The position numbers were made by a program, and so were the translations under genes. This document shows, in pieces, positions 20,201 through 27,700 of a stretch of 64,000 nucleotides of DNA. The stretch is taken from the NCBI RefSeq assembly GCF_039655865.1, contig NZ_JBBYXL010000002.1:533497-597496 (forward strand), in the 5' to 3' direction. Below the pieces are notes generated by a model that was given only the letters and a program-made list of their open reading frames with translations, was not told the DNA's origin and ran no database searches. The first letter of the stretch is position 1; every line of letters starts with the position of its first letter. The DNA comes from Prosthecobacter sp. SYSU 5D2. GTDB taxonomy: Bacteria > Verrucomicrobiota > Verrucomicrobiia > Verrucomicrobiales > Verrucomicrobiaceae.

Positions 20201-20800
20201 ACCGTCGCTGCCGCAGCCACCCTAGGCGGTGTTGGCAGCATCTCCGGCGGCGTCACGCTGGCCGCCGACGCGACGCTTTCTCCAGGCTCCATCAATATGG
20301 GGGTGAGCACACTGGGCCAGCTCACGGTGGGTACGTTGACTGCAGATACCACGTCTTCCGTCTTCCTTCAGCTCGGTCTGCCGAGCCTCTCAGACGCCGC
20401 CAACGTGGCTCTTTACGAAAACAGCACGCCTCCAGCCCCGGTGCTCGAAGCCTGGACCAGCGCCTATCAGGCAGGGACAACCCAGCATGACCAGGTATTC
20501 ATCGAAAACATGAGCGGATCTTCGGTGAATGCTGTCATCAATGTGACACTTGCAGACGGATATTCGGATCTGGCATATGGTGATGTCTTCCATCTTGTTG
20601 ACTGGAGCACCCTGGGGACCACAAGCTTTTCGGGCACCCCTGCGGCATTGAACCTTCCTACACTGACAGGTTCGTTGAATTGGAACACCACCCTCTTTAA
20701 CAGCCACGGCATCGTGTTTGTCATGATTCCGGAGCCAAGCCGGATGCTGCTGCTTTTCCTGGGTCTGATGGGACTGTTCTTCCGCCGCCGCCGCCATTGA
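5243..20800 (+). CDS. Giant autotransporter-type beta-strand-repeat protein 1, PEP-CTERM tail
   Basis: A 5185-residue secreted protein in one open frame. Residues 1-31 form a signal peptide ending in LLAA. About twenty copies of the autotransporter-associated beta-strand repeat follow, of the form LTKxGxGTLxLxGxNxYTGxTxxxxGTL (examples near residues 630, 905, 1415 and 1715), embedded in glycine/threonine/asparagine-rich beta-helix-like sequence. Start-type modules rich in Trp (W-G-W-NW) recur at about residues 32, 2039 and 4400, as if three proteins were joined. A special ~680-residue block lies at about 2987-3680, and a 154-residue tandem duplication at 4537-4843. The end has EPSRMLLLFLGLMGLFF followed by four arginines: a PEP-CTERM sorting signal processed by exosortase in other bacteria. 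No beta-barrel transporter domain is present. No clear ribosome site precedes the ATG. Likely role: cell-surface or matrix filament (inference). Confidence 0.92.
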   Translation: MTTLRRHRFILNLFLTALMCLWQIGQPLLAANINWTAGSAANFNWQDPANWDAELPTINDDVFFPAPFPLAGSSITLNSLSSANLLTIKDNYVFNAGSLTLGAGGLYVDFAKTLTLNSSLEGSAGFMKTGGGTVRLGSAVNGYTGITTIANGSVIITNPNQLGADNSEVVITLNNPLLNSVANRGYGGGSLVLDGSALGMNFTRDLSLQGTGPIGDRGAAVLSFGNNTLSGTINSGVAKPGTAGINTRLTSANGTLSITGSLQVIGTAGTTVTSLGAVTTAGANFYNLTGALSGTGTLEKTGAGTLFLNPSSTASFNGILRVGGSAASGQSSVRINSGGVLGNRTATGTGGVLDMNGGVLEVRMDAPDLRVNGGTNANVYFRATSTMFADHAIGSDGKINGTAVFGSSSFEDNITVTLNSRNGYGFTFGAMAVNGGDNPSTFTNNSSGLVTYGGNFWSNTNNTANRLLTFSGNGNSLITGSILGTAAAFDHSVAKSGAGSLTLLGTGSTIDGTYSVQGGALVITDFRSVTNNSGIINIGSGGTAGALIIGTSVAPTAAGLTTSKVINLAGSTGTPSIYANQTGLNPVIFNSNFTATATTSAKTLTLGGTNKADNIINGSIPNAVTGVVSLLKTGPGTWVLAGTNTYTGTTSLSNGTFKIKANGATSTVLSSANAISFVNNNVYAGGILEFVGQAGVNNVQNLGALAVDAGANTLRLTPGLGGTASLVFASAGTVNDAASLNIVGTGPGSTVTMTGLATGFVNRMFFEGSDFAYSQAGLLRAPVYGDGAGGAGSDTGFHTSSTVLKSTDTNEMTGSFATNAMTIDALKIVGSNTLTLNASQLLTIRTGAANTDGYILSTGGAAVITGGTGISVGGTGSLSIRVNEASDTLTLESVMTSGTSGGLTKSGAGTLILKGTNAQTGTVSLNEGTIQLSGVGSTIAGNNVSITMRQGTVLDLNGVTPVNTTNSWNNNGILTNSGIEDVTFTIGGSNGTGTSFGTFEQKENKGVINITKTGSGAQSWLGTSNYTGVTTIGGTALVTVESLADIGSDSAIGRGNAANNAGSLVFNGTSASGLVYAGNIRNGILALGSLSMSTDRLFTLSGSGVTLSSAAATNINNAIVWSNHAAIVHGTNADRTIIFTGTSQGENTFNPQISDSTGFATTVTKTGTGIWKLGNAANTYSGPTTITQGILMATNGQGLSPNSNLIFDGGTLYSQGSFHRNIGTGPGQMQFLAPAANTAQFSGGFLGGDSKLTVTWNDTPVWGSTAGFLDNRNGLMLNGSQARAQGATGSIALSEVELASDFSLGAAAGAAFTGSLTLAQNSANVTLASGTTAGLVVGQTVTGTNIPSGAYIVSINSATTFTMSANTANTSGIAGTYTDGAVLANTLRPIRVDDNGNTGADYATISGDISGSAGTGIRKLGTGTLRMTGANTYDGETNVNQGTLVVTSLGSNGPGTSSVGTTVNANQNSNAVTLGNSGTGGGILQYIGQGETSNRKIRLNSTTGSNQIHSDGVGPLILTNVANDMVAGAKTLFLRGTNAQGNMISSILADNGGTLGVTVDSSATWILAGNNTLSGAINVTGGALGIGHDNAFGIDAGSGYGLLTISNGAVFAYGGDRTINNPITQSATSSTIATFIGDNSITLMGAWSDPSTTSTGRFIRNNIATGKTLTLNGAYIATVGTTSRSIGFDGSGDTILNGIFSTVSNTDFGITYAGTGTLTLGGANSYSGKTTISSGTIILGANNVIPEMGGTTGNSTFDGLNNGLIFNPALGLTATLDMKGWSDTVSSMTAITNGTIVIDNTSSIASSLTFGANNGVVNFGSGTGSYTIQNSGGGALSIYKAGNTAATFSAGMTLTHTGITGVTGGTFTIASPLNGTSGFSVTGAGSILALTGGITNPGAVTSIVVENGGTLNLLDAKGSKFSNLSSLTLGSPGGSMTYLGLNVGDGDVVGDESNTDLLSLTALGTLNLFAGNQITLNLTDAGLNPGETYDLLTGTGFTSGVLANTDWILGAKPGGFSSITLTAENGRVFITTGSLVSGDLYWRGSTGNATWNTLINWSQDKAGAVDATTTPGQGTNVFFVSDSVTGNVETTLEQNFRIKSLTFEPNTLPASTPGSVTINPGAVATSRLDIIPEDSDDGITVPTSGPATVNINTAVKLGSDQTWNITGASTLTVGGALSGSGDLTKAGAGKLILGANADPTYDVGTVTIDGGNLEMQQLGGLGATSNNNVSEIIINSGGAFYYTNAVATTALAPVPHDITLDGGTLSVGGGNHFYGGAITLSSASTINLSDNNSADQTGAARNITLTNTVSGSGRLKVNSLQAVTTNLNQTAGTLTLNTDNSTWTGGLEILGGTVTAANVKALGSGSILGGGSGRIIFATAGGTTFDLTQNITLDASGGILELSADASGTPLSDMTVNLTGVITLGSSNNANNALRISQSSDNFSIINITNSIVLGNDASISYQGSSVRHLEIPAVISDGGNGHSLAINDERGAWTVTSRTVALTGLNTFSGDISLTEGTLQFNTVTNMNGAASSLGQGSAINMFGGTLSFIGDVTSQSTNRPITTTTGVATLSANGTNGASITYNGAINVGPVADGAWLVLSGTAGSVGNINGAITQTGDSADLTVNGGTWNLGTATSRIGDDVTVSGATTILNLESGLLQVRDDFTVTVNATLNLMNTGVLSYNTATLSADSTLRATGGGIINLGADNAIVVTEFDGLRIGVDAAGVGTFNMNTYSQTVTEFILGNRNLDRSGNITGSGTLTVTGNLDLYEGTISANLASTGTTAFEKLGIGTVTLSGNNINLASTGSTVVAEGTLVLDYTTNNNTKIRELSALDMRGGTLVINGNASSQTTQSVGSFTLASGGNNTININPGSGQTATLNLNAITRAAGAGTVRINLPVTGGLVTTTSPNNTATGLLGTGTSAQSTSAAFATIKDASGTWFATANGSNIVGLVSTPKNDISSWITGEHITDETTGFTGSVTEASVNSLRFDAASGSVVNIAPGGQLGIVSGGILVTDQVTAGSPGILGGKVATGAADFVITQDSTRLFTLSADINYTNAVTKTGNGPLRLSGSNDYTGTTQIQGGILQAAGGNAIGDLSSVVLADDRVSTLELLDDETIGRLSGGSNSAGQDTLATVILGSHTLTTGNLTGDVNFDGKIVGTGAIIKVGASFQGFRNINDQFTGQLIVNQGGIQFSSIGALNASSITMNKGTAMDIANTGTTSSTTRILDTTPMILNSVDGAMTGTGGAPRLGITVRNDQNNSRVETIGNLEFNSGASYLSGDANASGTNNARAALAATNFVRSNGATVAVRGRNLGTSTTHNIQFRIGDATNQTSFINAMVGGAGAANTPTLSIVPWALGETHNNAALAVTNMGNSLVTYVSGLGFRPLNLSTEYANFATAGATNNTREALTADLTGLAGRTLNSLVLHKNTDAAGTFNVTGTGAGQTLAVTSGTMLFTQATTAANGSLHGIGLSGFDSGITTAGSEYIIFVQNPSSAATTPLLTATIESPLTSAADITKSGRGALVLTGTNTAGGGTRKTTINEGILEIAGLENIGGDTGELVFAGGTLRLGTGFTDDFATRTVTILQGGATWDTNGNDLSLVGSVGSGVGGLTKTGLGKLTLNTTAAYQGTTTVNAGTLTVGVAQAISTAGLVVTTGGTLEMAANATVSSLTMGLGENAITGAGTLTVNGNATLNQGTIGAILGGSMNLIKQTAAQTVALTNPANTYTGYTHIQNGTLSVPSMSNVGSASYLGNQTGANATIRFGFGTTTGTLAIPADGTGGTTDRPFDLVGTTGGATIDNDGTAALILNGNISSSTYGTKTLTLSGSTTGFNNVLAGTITSGPFGVVAVTKAEAGTWELKGTQSYTGTTSVIGGTLVVTGTVNNSPGSTSVGASAATNGLMRIDTEGSYSSSSYSIGTNATGAGSLLIKQGTVEATSASTSAGISVGTAGYGAFQIDGGSFTANRVSLYNSATGTGVLRVNGGTLTSNEYIILSNLRSEFTVTGGTVDHSNASQNIALGYNLGGTSVMNMVGGTVNNTGRDVSFGQTTGTATGILNLVGGTLTTNAFTVGATTASATINFNGGTLKAAIDTAAFIPASSALKAYVYSGNAIFDTAGRYVTVSTPLLAPTGDGVSGLTVGAGGSGYFGAPYVEITGGGGTGATGYAVVDLDDSSPTYGQVTSVVMTNPGIGYTSTPTITLVGGGGTGAAVTASGIAPNASGGLIKNGPGALTLAGGVNTFNGPVVINGGFLSVGATSLPNITALTVGTDLGAGSFNLYQDGVAADLNLPANVSIILGSNSNSGELGFNLGAPGVSDRIVISGTGTLTINEGNGYIAGTPLSGFGVGTYTLITSANPIVGLEYLKLGSLPSGYQYSLSTTANTVQLNVLSMVAGTNLYWTGAVNSSWGGLDGTASNWSEFPGGTPDAGFGPGPTHTVHFSAVDSVTPPFSTTLDAPISILGLRVNPEAGPVTIAPGFGGTLTVGEGGIDIASGAPALTTISAPVVLGASQFWTVADAGSTLSISGVISGSGNLTKNGAGTVVTSGINTFTGNVTLNAGTLRVETEGTSGLGTGASALFLNGGELQIASSTARAHARNTTIAGDVTISTQRLTAGAGVTHTLGTLSMGAHTLNVTSAVSTSGNQGLAFGAATITGSTVFNVVNNGLGATTLLTVTSLSESPAASGYGFTKNGNGTMIISDAGNYTGVVTLNEGVLRTSFNGTSGLGVGAATLVLNGGELQLFNSTGRAYARPTTVGGNVTITLNRNSGGAGVTHSLGTLAIASQTVTVQSGTNATSGNMGLNFGVSTLSGSPTFLVTNSTAGATTVLTLGALSDGGVARTLTKQGNGTMTLTTAAAGLIDGTQVNIEGGRLNSNNATALGSLANVTVSSGATFGVGATQTLGALNGAGSLEINAGLNLTVGSTNNLDSAFSGVIATTTAGLTKAGTGVFAMSGNNLYTGDTAVNAGTLLVNNTAGSGTGGGNVTVAAAATLGGVGSISGGVTLAADATLSPGSINMGVSTLGQLTVGTLTADTTSSVFLQLGLPSLSDAANVALYENSTPPAPVLEAWTSAYQAGTTQHDQVFIENMSGSSVNAVINVTLADGYSDLAYGDVFHLVDWSTLGTTSFSGTPAALNLPTLTGSLNWNTTLFNSHGIVFVMIPEPSRMLLLFLGLMGLFFRRRRH
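18851..19771 (+). repeat. Tandem 154/153-residue duplication inside giant protein 1
   Basis: Two consecutive units, 18851-19312 and 19313-19771. Each opens with (L/F)TKNGxGT, continues with YTG or FTG, then GTSGLGxGAxxLxLNGGELQ, AGVTHxLGTL and a stretch ending in TxLTVTSLS or TVLTLGALS. The next repeat (LTKQGNGTM) starts immediately at 19772. The nearly equal period shows a unit duplication, diverged at DNA level. Confidence 0.8.
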
Positions 20801-20835
20801 GAAGACAAGACTGAGCTTGTTGTAAAATAAATAGG

Positions 20836-20869
20836 GGAGGGAGCTTTGCGGCTCCCTCCTTTTTTTTTT
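20836..20869 (+). terminator. Rho-independent terminator after giant gene 1
   Basis: Perfect 9-bp stem ggagggagc / gctccctcc (20836-20844 with 20851-20859), loop tttgcg, then ten T. It starts 35 bases after the stop codon, so giant genes 1 and 2 are separate transcription units. Confidence 0.93.
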
Positions 20870-20870
20870 G

Positions 20871-21714
20871 AGGTGTCGGATGCCGTGAGTTTAGATCCCT
20901 GTTCCGAATCCTTGCTGCTACGAGGTACAAAACGCGTGCGGAGAACGGGTATCTAAAGTCATTCCAGGTCATCTGGTCTGCGAGTGCAGCCAAAATCCAT
21001 GGGTCATCCTGGCTGACGGTCTGTAGGGGACCTCTTGCTCCATCTGGGCTCACTGGCACAGAAGGTCTTTAGACTTTGATATCTGCGGCTAAGCCATTTT
21101 AGAACCGGGTTGCGTTATTAGCCGGGTATGGGGCAAAGCAGAAATAGGACGAAGAGGAATAAATCTTTAAATCAGCAAAGATAAGGGTATATCCTAGTTC
21201 TATAGAGCGTTCTTTAGCCTTTCCGGGAGTCTCCAGGGCATAAAGTTGAGGCATATCATAGATAAGGCATATCTTTGCCAAAAACGGGTTTTTAAAATAA
21301 ATGAAAGGTAAGCAAGTGCCCAGCAGGAGCGTGAAAACCACTTGTGGATACGTGGGAGGAGAGCCATGCGGTAAGCTGTTTGATGCCCTTGTATGGCGCT
21401 TTTGTAACGTTCTATAATATCGCGAAATCGCTGATGCTGAAGCGATTGGAGCCCAAGGGATGGAAGTGTTGGGCAGGAGTCTTGGTGTGTGCGGTGGAGC
21501 TTCTTTACCACACTGGATCGGAAGGTGTTTTTAGTGCCTGAATCATCTTTATGAGTCTATTAGAATAAAGTTTATTTGGCGATTTCGGCCCTTTTTTTGG
21601 AAGGAAAATTACTCTGGAAGCTGAAGCGGTTAATCCGCTAAAAGCCGGGGAAATTCGCGAAAATCCTGAATCACTTACGAATCAGGAATTTCGATTTATT
21701 TCCCCAACCTGATC
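20871..21714. other. AT-richer gap between the two giant genes; no convincing gene
   Basis: About 840 bases, visibly more AT-rich than either neighbour. Only short frames occur. On the minus strand these are 21200-21511 (103 residues, basic, without recognisable motif) and 21099-21341 (80 residues, hydrophobic start, then mixed sequence). They overlap in different frames and none has a ribosome site or known family. It could be an old degraded gene or a long regulatory leader for giant gene 2. The last 100 bases contain a small hairpin (agcgg-ttaat-ccgct at 21625-21639) and the long imperfect inverted repeat listed separately. Confidence 0.5.
21658..21693 (+). repeat. Imperfect 15-bp inverted repeat just upstream of giant gene 2
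   Basis: Left arm cgaaaatcctgaatc (21658-21672) and right arm gaatcaggaatttcg (21679-21693) pair at 13 of 15 positions around a six-base loop. The repeat ends 21 bases before the ATG of giant gene 2. It could be an operator for a dimeric regulator or an mRNA hairpin that hides the start region. No T tract follows, so it is not a terminator. Confidence 0.6.
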
Positions 21715-24700
21715 ATGAAGCCCCTAAGACGTCCCTTGTTCCGCAGCATCGCCACTGCCAGCATGCTGTGTTTCCATCTTCTTGCGGTCACCCATCCATA
21801 CGCTGCCACGGTGAACTGGACAGCAGGCAGCGGAGACTGGTCAACGGGTGGAAACTGGGATCCGTCCGCCGTGCCTCTGGCCGAGGATGATGTGGTGTTC
21901 CCCTTTGCGACGCCCATTCCGACGATCAATACGATCACACTGGGTGCAGGGAGTGTGGCCAACAGCCTGAGGATGCAGGGGGATTATCTTTTCACCGGTG
22001 GCAGTCTGGGGCTGACGACTGGCGGGATTTACATCAACCGGGGCCATATGCTGAGGCTGGATTCACAACTGACCGGGGGCGGCGGCCTCAATCTTACCGG
22101 GGGTGGGGCCTTGCGGTTGGGGAATTCCACCAACAACTACACTGGGCTGACCACGGTCGCCAACGGCACGCTGATCATCAGCGATCCGGCCCAGCTGGGC
22201 GCCGACAGTTCTGCGGTGGTGGTCACAGGCTCAGCCACACGTGGATTGGGCGGTGGCAGCCTGCTGCTGGATGGCAGTGCTGGCAGCATTGTTTTCACCC
22301 GTGATCTTAGCCTTCAGGGATATGGCCCGATCACAGATCGCTCTGCGGCCATGAGCAGCATCGGCAGCAATACGGTGACAGGTAATATTGAATTCAGCGC
22401 TGGAAATGTGGCCACGGCCATCAATTCCACCTCCGGGATGCTGAGCCTGAGCGGTGACTTGACAGCCCTGGGTGCCGGCCAGCTGCGCTTTGGTGTCGTG
22501 AATTCGACCGGCACGGGCAGCTATCACGTTACAGGCCGCCTCACAGGCAATATGAATATTGACAAACAAGGCGCGGGCACCTTGATCCTGGACCCTTCCA
22601 ATGCCAGTTCCTTCAGCGGCCTGGTTCTTGCCTCATCGGGGTCTGTGCGAATTTATGACGGGGCCTCCGCAGGCACCAGCACCGCCAACGGTGCCCTCAC
22701 CCTCGGCGGTGGGTCAGGCACCCTCGAGCTCCGCACCAATACGCCTGATTCATTTGCTTCAAGGCGCATGCATATGAGCACTTCCGGGAATGGCGTCCTG
22801 TTCTTGGACCACGGCCTGAACAGCAACCTGGTCAACCAGACTGTCCGTCTCTCCGCCCTCACCCTCACAGCCGGCAGCACCACGCGCACGCTGACCATCA
22901 ACAGCCGAAATGGGTATGGGGTCAGTTTCACTGGCAACAGTGTCGGTGGGAGCCTCGCGGGGAATAACAACATCACGGTGAATGCCAACGGCCTGGTATC
23001 CTTCGTGGGTGATTTTTGGAACAATACCAATACCACCGCCCGCACCCTCACCATGACGGTCAACACCGGCGCGAACGCCGTGATTACCGGAAACCTGAAT
23101 GCCACGGGCGCCGCCCACATCCTGACGAAAGGCGGGGCTGGAACCCTTTCCATCCGCGGTGAAAACTCCACCTATTCCGGAGCCACCAACATCAATGCAG
23201 GTACGCTGAGCATCACGCACATTGGCTCCATTAATGATAACTCGGCTGCGGTAAACATGGGCTCCGGCACGGGCGCAGGCACCCTGAACGTGGTGGGTGA
23301 AAACCTCATCGCCTCGCAGACGGCCGTCAACAAGGCCTTCAATCTGGCCGGCACGACCGGAGGCGGACTCATCCTGGCCAACCAGACCGGATCCAGCCCC
23401 GGGCTGGTGATCAATGGGGGCTTTACAGCGGGCGGCGCAGGCACCAAAGCCCTCACTCTTGGCGGCACCAACCTCCAGGAAAACGAAATCCGCGGGGCCA
23501 TTGCCAACAACAGTGCCAGCAACGTCACCAGCCTCTACAAAACTGGTTCCAACACCTGGGTGCTCTCCGGGGCCAATACCTACACGGGCTCCACGCTGCT
23601 CAATAACGGCGTGCTAAAAATCCAGGATACTTTTTCCGGCACTTCAACGAATGTTCTGGCAGACAATGCTCTCATAGGTCTGGGCTTTTCATCGGGAGTG
23701 ATCACCGAGGGGACTGCGGGCGGTCTGTTTCATTATGCCGGGGCTGACGGGGCTATGAGCGAGGAAAGCATTGGTAATTTGCTCACCATTAGTGGTGCAG
23801 GTACCATCCGGGTGACGGCAGGTGAGGGCGGCACCGCCGTGTTGAACATTGCCTCCATGAACGAGCTTCCCGTCACTACACTTAACACAACGGTAGCCAT
23901 CGGAACAACTTCAACTGCGACGGTCTCTGTGGCCAGCACAGCCGGCCTGGTTCCTGGCATGAGGGTTTTAGGAGGCAGTTCCACCGCCTTTATCGTCAGC
24001 ATCACCAACGGTACACAGATGGTGCTCAGTTCCAATCAGGCCAGTTTACTGGTTGGACGTGAGCTTACCTTTGAGCGGGTTCCTGGCAGCAGCACGGTTA
24101 ACTTTGCCCCTGATTTTGCGAGCACGATCACCCTGGGCGGGGTGACCACTGCGGGCTTCCTGAATGGTTACAGCTATTTCAATGGAGCTGATTTTGCCTT
24201 CGCCCCCACTGTTGGCACCTCCACCCTGCGCGCTCCCATTTACTTTGGACCTGAGGCAGATGCAGGTTTTGTTCTGGCCAGTGATGCCCTGGTGGCCGAC
24301 AGCCACAACGTGGTGGCCGGGGTGGATACCTCCAATGGGGCCATCACGGTCCGGTCATTGAAGATTTTGGGAGAAACCGGCTCGTCGCGGGTGGTGAACG
24401 CCACCGCGCTGATGACCATCCGCGCTGGCGGAGACGGGGTGGGCGGTAATGGCACCAGCGGCGGCATTCTTGTGACCGATGGTTCCGCCACGATCACCGG
24501 CACCGGGGGCATTACGACCGGATCCACGGGCGGTGAACTGGTCATCCGGGTCAATAAGGATACTGACATTCTTTACCTGGACACGCCTGTAACCAGTGCC
24601 ACAACGAAAGGACTGACCAAAACAGGGGAAGGGACTCTGGTGATCAGCAAATTAAATGCCCACACCACTGGTGGGGCGACGAACCTTCTCGAAGGGAAGA

Positions 24701-27700
24701 TCCAATTGGCTCCTGGAGGCAGGCTGAGCGCTAACACAGTGAATCTGTTGATGCGTCAGGGCACTGAGTTTGACCTGAACGGGATAAGTGTCGCGCAGAC
24801 AGCAACCAGCAGTTCTGTGGGCCAGTTGATGGGTACCGGAGTGGTGACCAATACGAGCCCGGATCCGGTGGTTTTTGCAACGGCCGGTTCGGGTGGCACT
24901 TTTAATGGAACGATTAATGAAGTGGCCGGGCAGATCAGCTATGTGAAAATGGGGACTACTGCGAGCCAGACTTTTAATGGCATCCACAATTATACCGGTT
25001 CCACCACCATCGGTGTCCCTGGCTCTGGCACCACGGGTTTCCTTTTCGTGTCCTCACTGGCCAATATTGGTGAGCCTAGCGGCCTTGGCCGTGGAGATGC
25101 CACCGATACGGCCTCCAATGCAGCAAGCCTGATTTTTGGCGGCACGACGGGCGGGCTGGCCTATACCGGCCCGGTGTCTGTAGTCACTGACCGCCTCTTC
25201 ACCATGTCCGGCACGGCCGCCACTGCGGGTGCCGGCATTACCAACAATGGCTTGAACAACGCGTCCCTGGTCTTCAGCAACACGAATCCGATTGCCTTTG
25301 GGAGCACGGCCAACCAGGACCTGCGCCTTGGCGGGTCGTCAATTTCGGACAACTGGTTCTACCCGCAGATCAATGACAATGTGGATGCCGGGGCCATCAC
25401 CCGCCTCACCAAGATCAACGCTGGCTTGTGGATTTTAGGGAACGAAAACAATTCCTACAGCGGGCCGACGACCATTACTGACGGGGTGGTGCAGGCCCAG
25501 GATGGTTCCACCCTGCCAAACGCGAGCGGCCTGATTTTAGGCAATACGACATCTACCACCGCCGTATTTCAGAGCAGCGGCAACTTCACACGTGATCTGG
25601 CCACGGTGGCCAATGCTGGGGCCAACACGGTTTCCTGGGCCACGGGCACCTCCACAGGCGGGGGGGGATTTGCGGCCTCCACTGAGAAGCTGGTTGTGGC
25701 GATTGGCGGGCTGGACAGCCCGACGACCCTCGTCTGGGGCGGCGCAGACGGGTTTTTGCCAACAGGAACCACAAGTGGAACCAACCTTGGTTCCCGGCTC
25801 ATTCTCGGCTCCACCACCTCCCTGGCGGAGGTGGATTTCCGCAATCCCATTGACCTCAATGGGGGCAACCGCGTCATCACGGTGAATGACAACACCAGCA
25901 CATTCACGGACATTGCCACCATCTCCGGGGCGATCAGCGGTGCCGCAGGCATCACCAAAAACGGCAACGGTGTGCTGCAGCTTTTCGGTGAGAACACCTA
26001 CACCGGCGTCACCTCCTACACGGCCGGGACCCTGGTGGTGAAATCATTGGGCAACAGCGACAGCCCGGGCGCTTCCAGCCTCGGGGATACGACAACGGCC
26101 GATACCGCTGGCAGCGCGCTGACGCTCGGTAACGGCAGCACCGGCGGCGCCACACTGCAATACATCGGCCAGGGAGAAATTTCCGACCGCATGATCCGGC
26201 TCAACTCAACAACGGGGAGCACCCTCATCCATGCGGACGGCAGCGGGCCGCTGATCCTGACCAATGTCGTCAATGACATGGCAGCCGGAGCCAAGATTCT
26301 ATATCTCCGCGGCTCCAATTCCCTGGGCAACATGGTCACCAGTGATCTTGGTGACAATGGCGGCAACCTCTCCTTGATTGTGGATGGCGGTGCCACCTGG
26401 ATTCTGTCTGGTAACAACACCTATTCCGGCAATACCACCATGAGCGCAGGCTCGCTCGGCATCGGTGGTGACTCCGTGCTGGGCAATGGCACCCTCATAC
26501 TGAGCAGCGGATCAATGTTTGCCTATGGCGCAGACCGCACCATCACCAACGCCGTCTCCCAGAACAACAACACGGGCCCGGCCTTCATTGGCGATTACAG
26601 CCTCACCTTTACCAGTGACTTGGCTCTCCTGGCCACCACCAGCAATCCGTCCACCACGGCCAACAACATCAGTGCCCCGGGGAAAACCGTGACTCTGGCC
26701 GGGGATGTCACCGCCAATGCCATCACCGCCGCCCGCACATGGACGTTGCTCGGCGCAGGCACCACCTTCATCAACGGTGACATCACATCCACCACAGCCT
26801 TCGGTCTCAATATTACTTACACCGGCAATGGCGTATTGAATTTAGGAGGTGCAAACACCACCTTCAATACAGCGGCCGCAACCGGGGCCAACACCATCAT
26901 TAACAACAACGCAGGCACCATCAACCTCATTGATGACGGTCTGCTCAGCCCGGGCAACGTGACCGTCAATGCCGGTCTCCTGGATATCAAAGGCAATCTT
27001 GACCAGGTGGTCGCCAACCTCACCATGGGCGCTTCCACGGCCACCTACTCCGAACTCAGGATCGGTGCGGACCGCACGCTGACCATCAACGGCAACATCA
27101 CTTATGGGGCGAGCAATGCGGCGACGGCCAACCCTGATCCGGCCGTAATCAGCGGACCTGGCACGATGCATCTGGGAGCGACAGAAACTATCGTCACGAT
27201 TGCGGACAACCTGTCTGCTGAAATTGACATGTCCTGGGAGATGGCCCGGCTCACAGGCTCCGGCACCCTGACGAAAGCGGGCAATGGCACACTGGACATC
27301 CGGGGCATCACGAACAATGACTTTACCGGCATTTATCAGGTCAATGCAGGGGCCATTCTTGGCCTCGGTGCGTTCGACAGCAACATCCTGCTGAATGGCG
27401 GTGTCTTCGAGGGCAATGGCGACTTTGACCGCAACATTGGCACGGGCGACAACGAGGTCCAGTGGGCTGCAGGAAGTGCCGGCGGCGGTTTCTCCGCATT
27501 CGGTGGCTTGCATACCATTGAGCTGAACGGGGGCGCCGCCCTGGTGTGGGGCGGCACTGGAGGCACTGCTTTTTTTGCCGAGGAGACGGCTCCGCTGATT
27601 TTTGGCTCAGCGACTGCTGACAGCGTGGTGGATTTCACCAACGACCTGGATCTGAACGGCGGGCCGCGCACGGTGACGGTGGTGGACAATACCACCTTGC

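Noticed and set aside
20000..20800. C-terminal autotransporter beta-barrel in giant 1
   Set aside because: The end is a short PEP-CTERM helix with arginines; there is no ~280-residue amphipathic strand domain ending in an aromatic residue.
20721..21059. 112-codon minus-strand frame across the end of giant gene 1
   Set aside because: It crosses the terminator and the antisense of the PEP-CTERM region; no homology or start signal.
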